DNA of 6,500 nucleotides from Rhodobacter sp. (lineage in GTDB: Bacteria > Pseudomonadota > Alphaproteobacteria > Rhodobacterales > Rhodobacteraceae). Both the position numbers and the translations under genes were made by a program. Positions 6,441 through 6,500 of this stretch are shown piece by piece. Under the pieces are notes generated by a model. The model was not told where the DNA came from. It worked only from the letters and a program-made list of their open reading frames with translations, and ran no database searches. The DNA is taken from positions 1-6,500 of the forward strand of contig JAIXVS010000245.1 of the NCBI GenBank assembly GCA_027482795.1. The letters are read 5' to 3'. The first letter of the stretch is position 1; each line of letters begins with the position of its first letter.

Positions 6441-6500
6441 AGTTGCGATTGTTCTGTAAGCGTCCGGTCTGACCGCTATCCGTTCCAGTGCCATGGCAGC

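Larger units (their letters stand above)
6247..6500. other. Hairpin-rich stretch with no convincing gene
   Basis: No frame here has a ribosome site, a recognisable domain or believable composition; the longest open frame (6494-6243, -) is Arg/Pro-rich low-complexity sequence running back into the inverted repeat. The stretch does hold three hairpins, listed separately where strong, and a short GACCG/CGGTC palindrome near 6464-6474. It may be intergenic repeat sequence, the leader of a gene beyond the window, or a structured RNA. I do not recognise an RNA family in it. Confidence 0.5.

Noticed and set aside
6243..6494. 83-codon open frame on the minus strand at the right end
   Set aside because: It has Arg/Pro-rich composition, no ribosome site and no motif, and it runs through two hairpins into the inverted repeat.
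6493..6500. Start of a new gene at the ATG in CCATGGCAGC
   Set aside because: There is no Shine-Dalgarno sequence upstream and only two codons are visible, so it cannot be supported.

Overview
The window looks like an ordinary stretch of chromosome from an alphaproteobacterium, most likely of the Rhodobacterales (Roseobacter/Rhodobacter group). The reasons are the GC-rich codon use, the close resemblance of the MtaB, NadD and EttA proteins to what I recall of that group, and the gene neighbourhood. No plasmid, phage, transposase, CRISPR or tRNA/rRNA signal is visible. I did not find a convincing new biological system.

Layout. Bases 1-651 (+) hold the C-terminal half of mtaB, a tRNA methylthiotransferase whose start lies outside the window. 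It converges on dacB (2084-648, -), a D-Ala-D-Ala carboxypeptidase/endopeptidase, and the two stop codons overlap. Upstream of dacB on the same strand, 47 bases away, is nadD (2752-2132, -), the NAD-biosynthesis adenylyltransferase; the two probably share a transcript. A strong hairpin with a T-run separates nadD from a secreted outer-membrane beta-barrel (porin-like) gene (3795-2881, -). A 246-base divergent intergenic region then leads to ettA (4042-5697, +), an ABC-F translation factor. Seven bases after ettA comes a small gene for an unrecognised membrane protein (5705-6178, +). Its stop codon lies inside a 72-base nested inverted repeat. The last 250 bases hold several strong hairpins and no convincing gene.

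How the genes work together. They are mostly housekeeping: tRNA modification and translation control (mtaB, ettA), NAD supply (nadD) and cell envelope (dacB, the porin-like protein). They do not form one pathway. The least explained parts are the small membrane protein, the hairpin between nadD and its likeliest promoter, and the palindrome-rich region at the right end.
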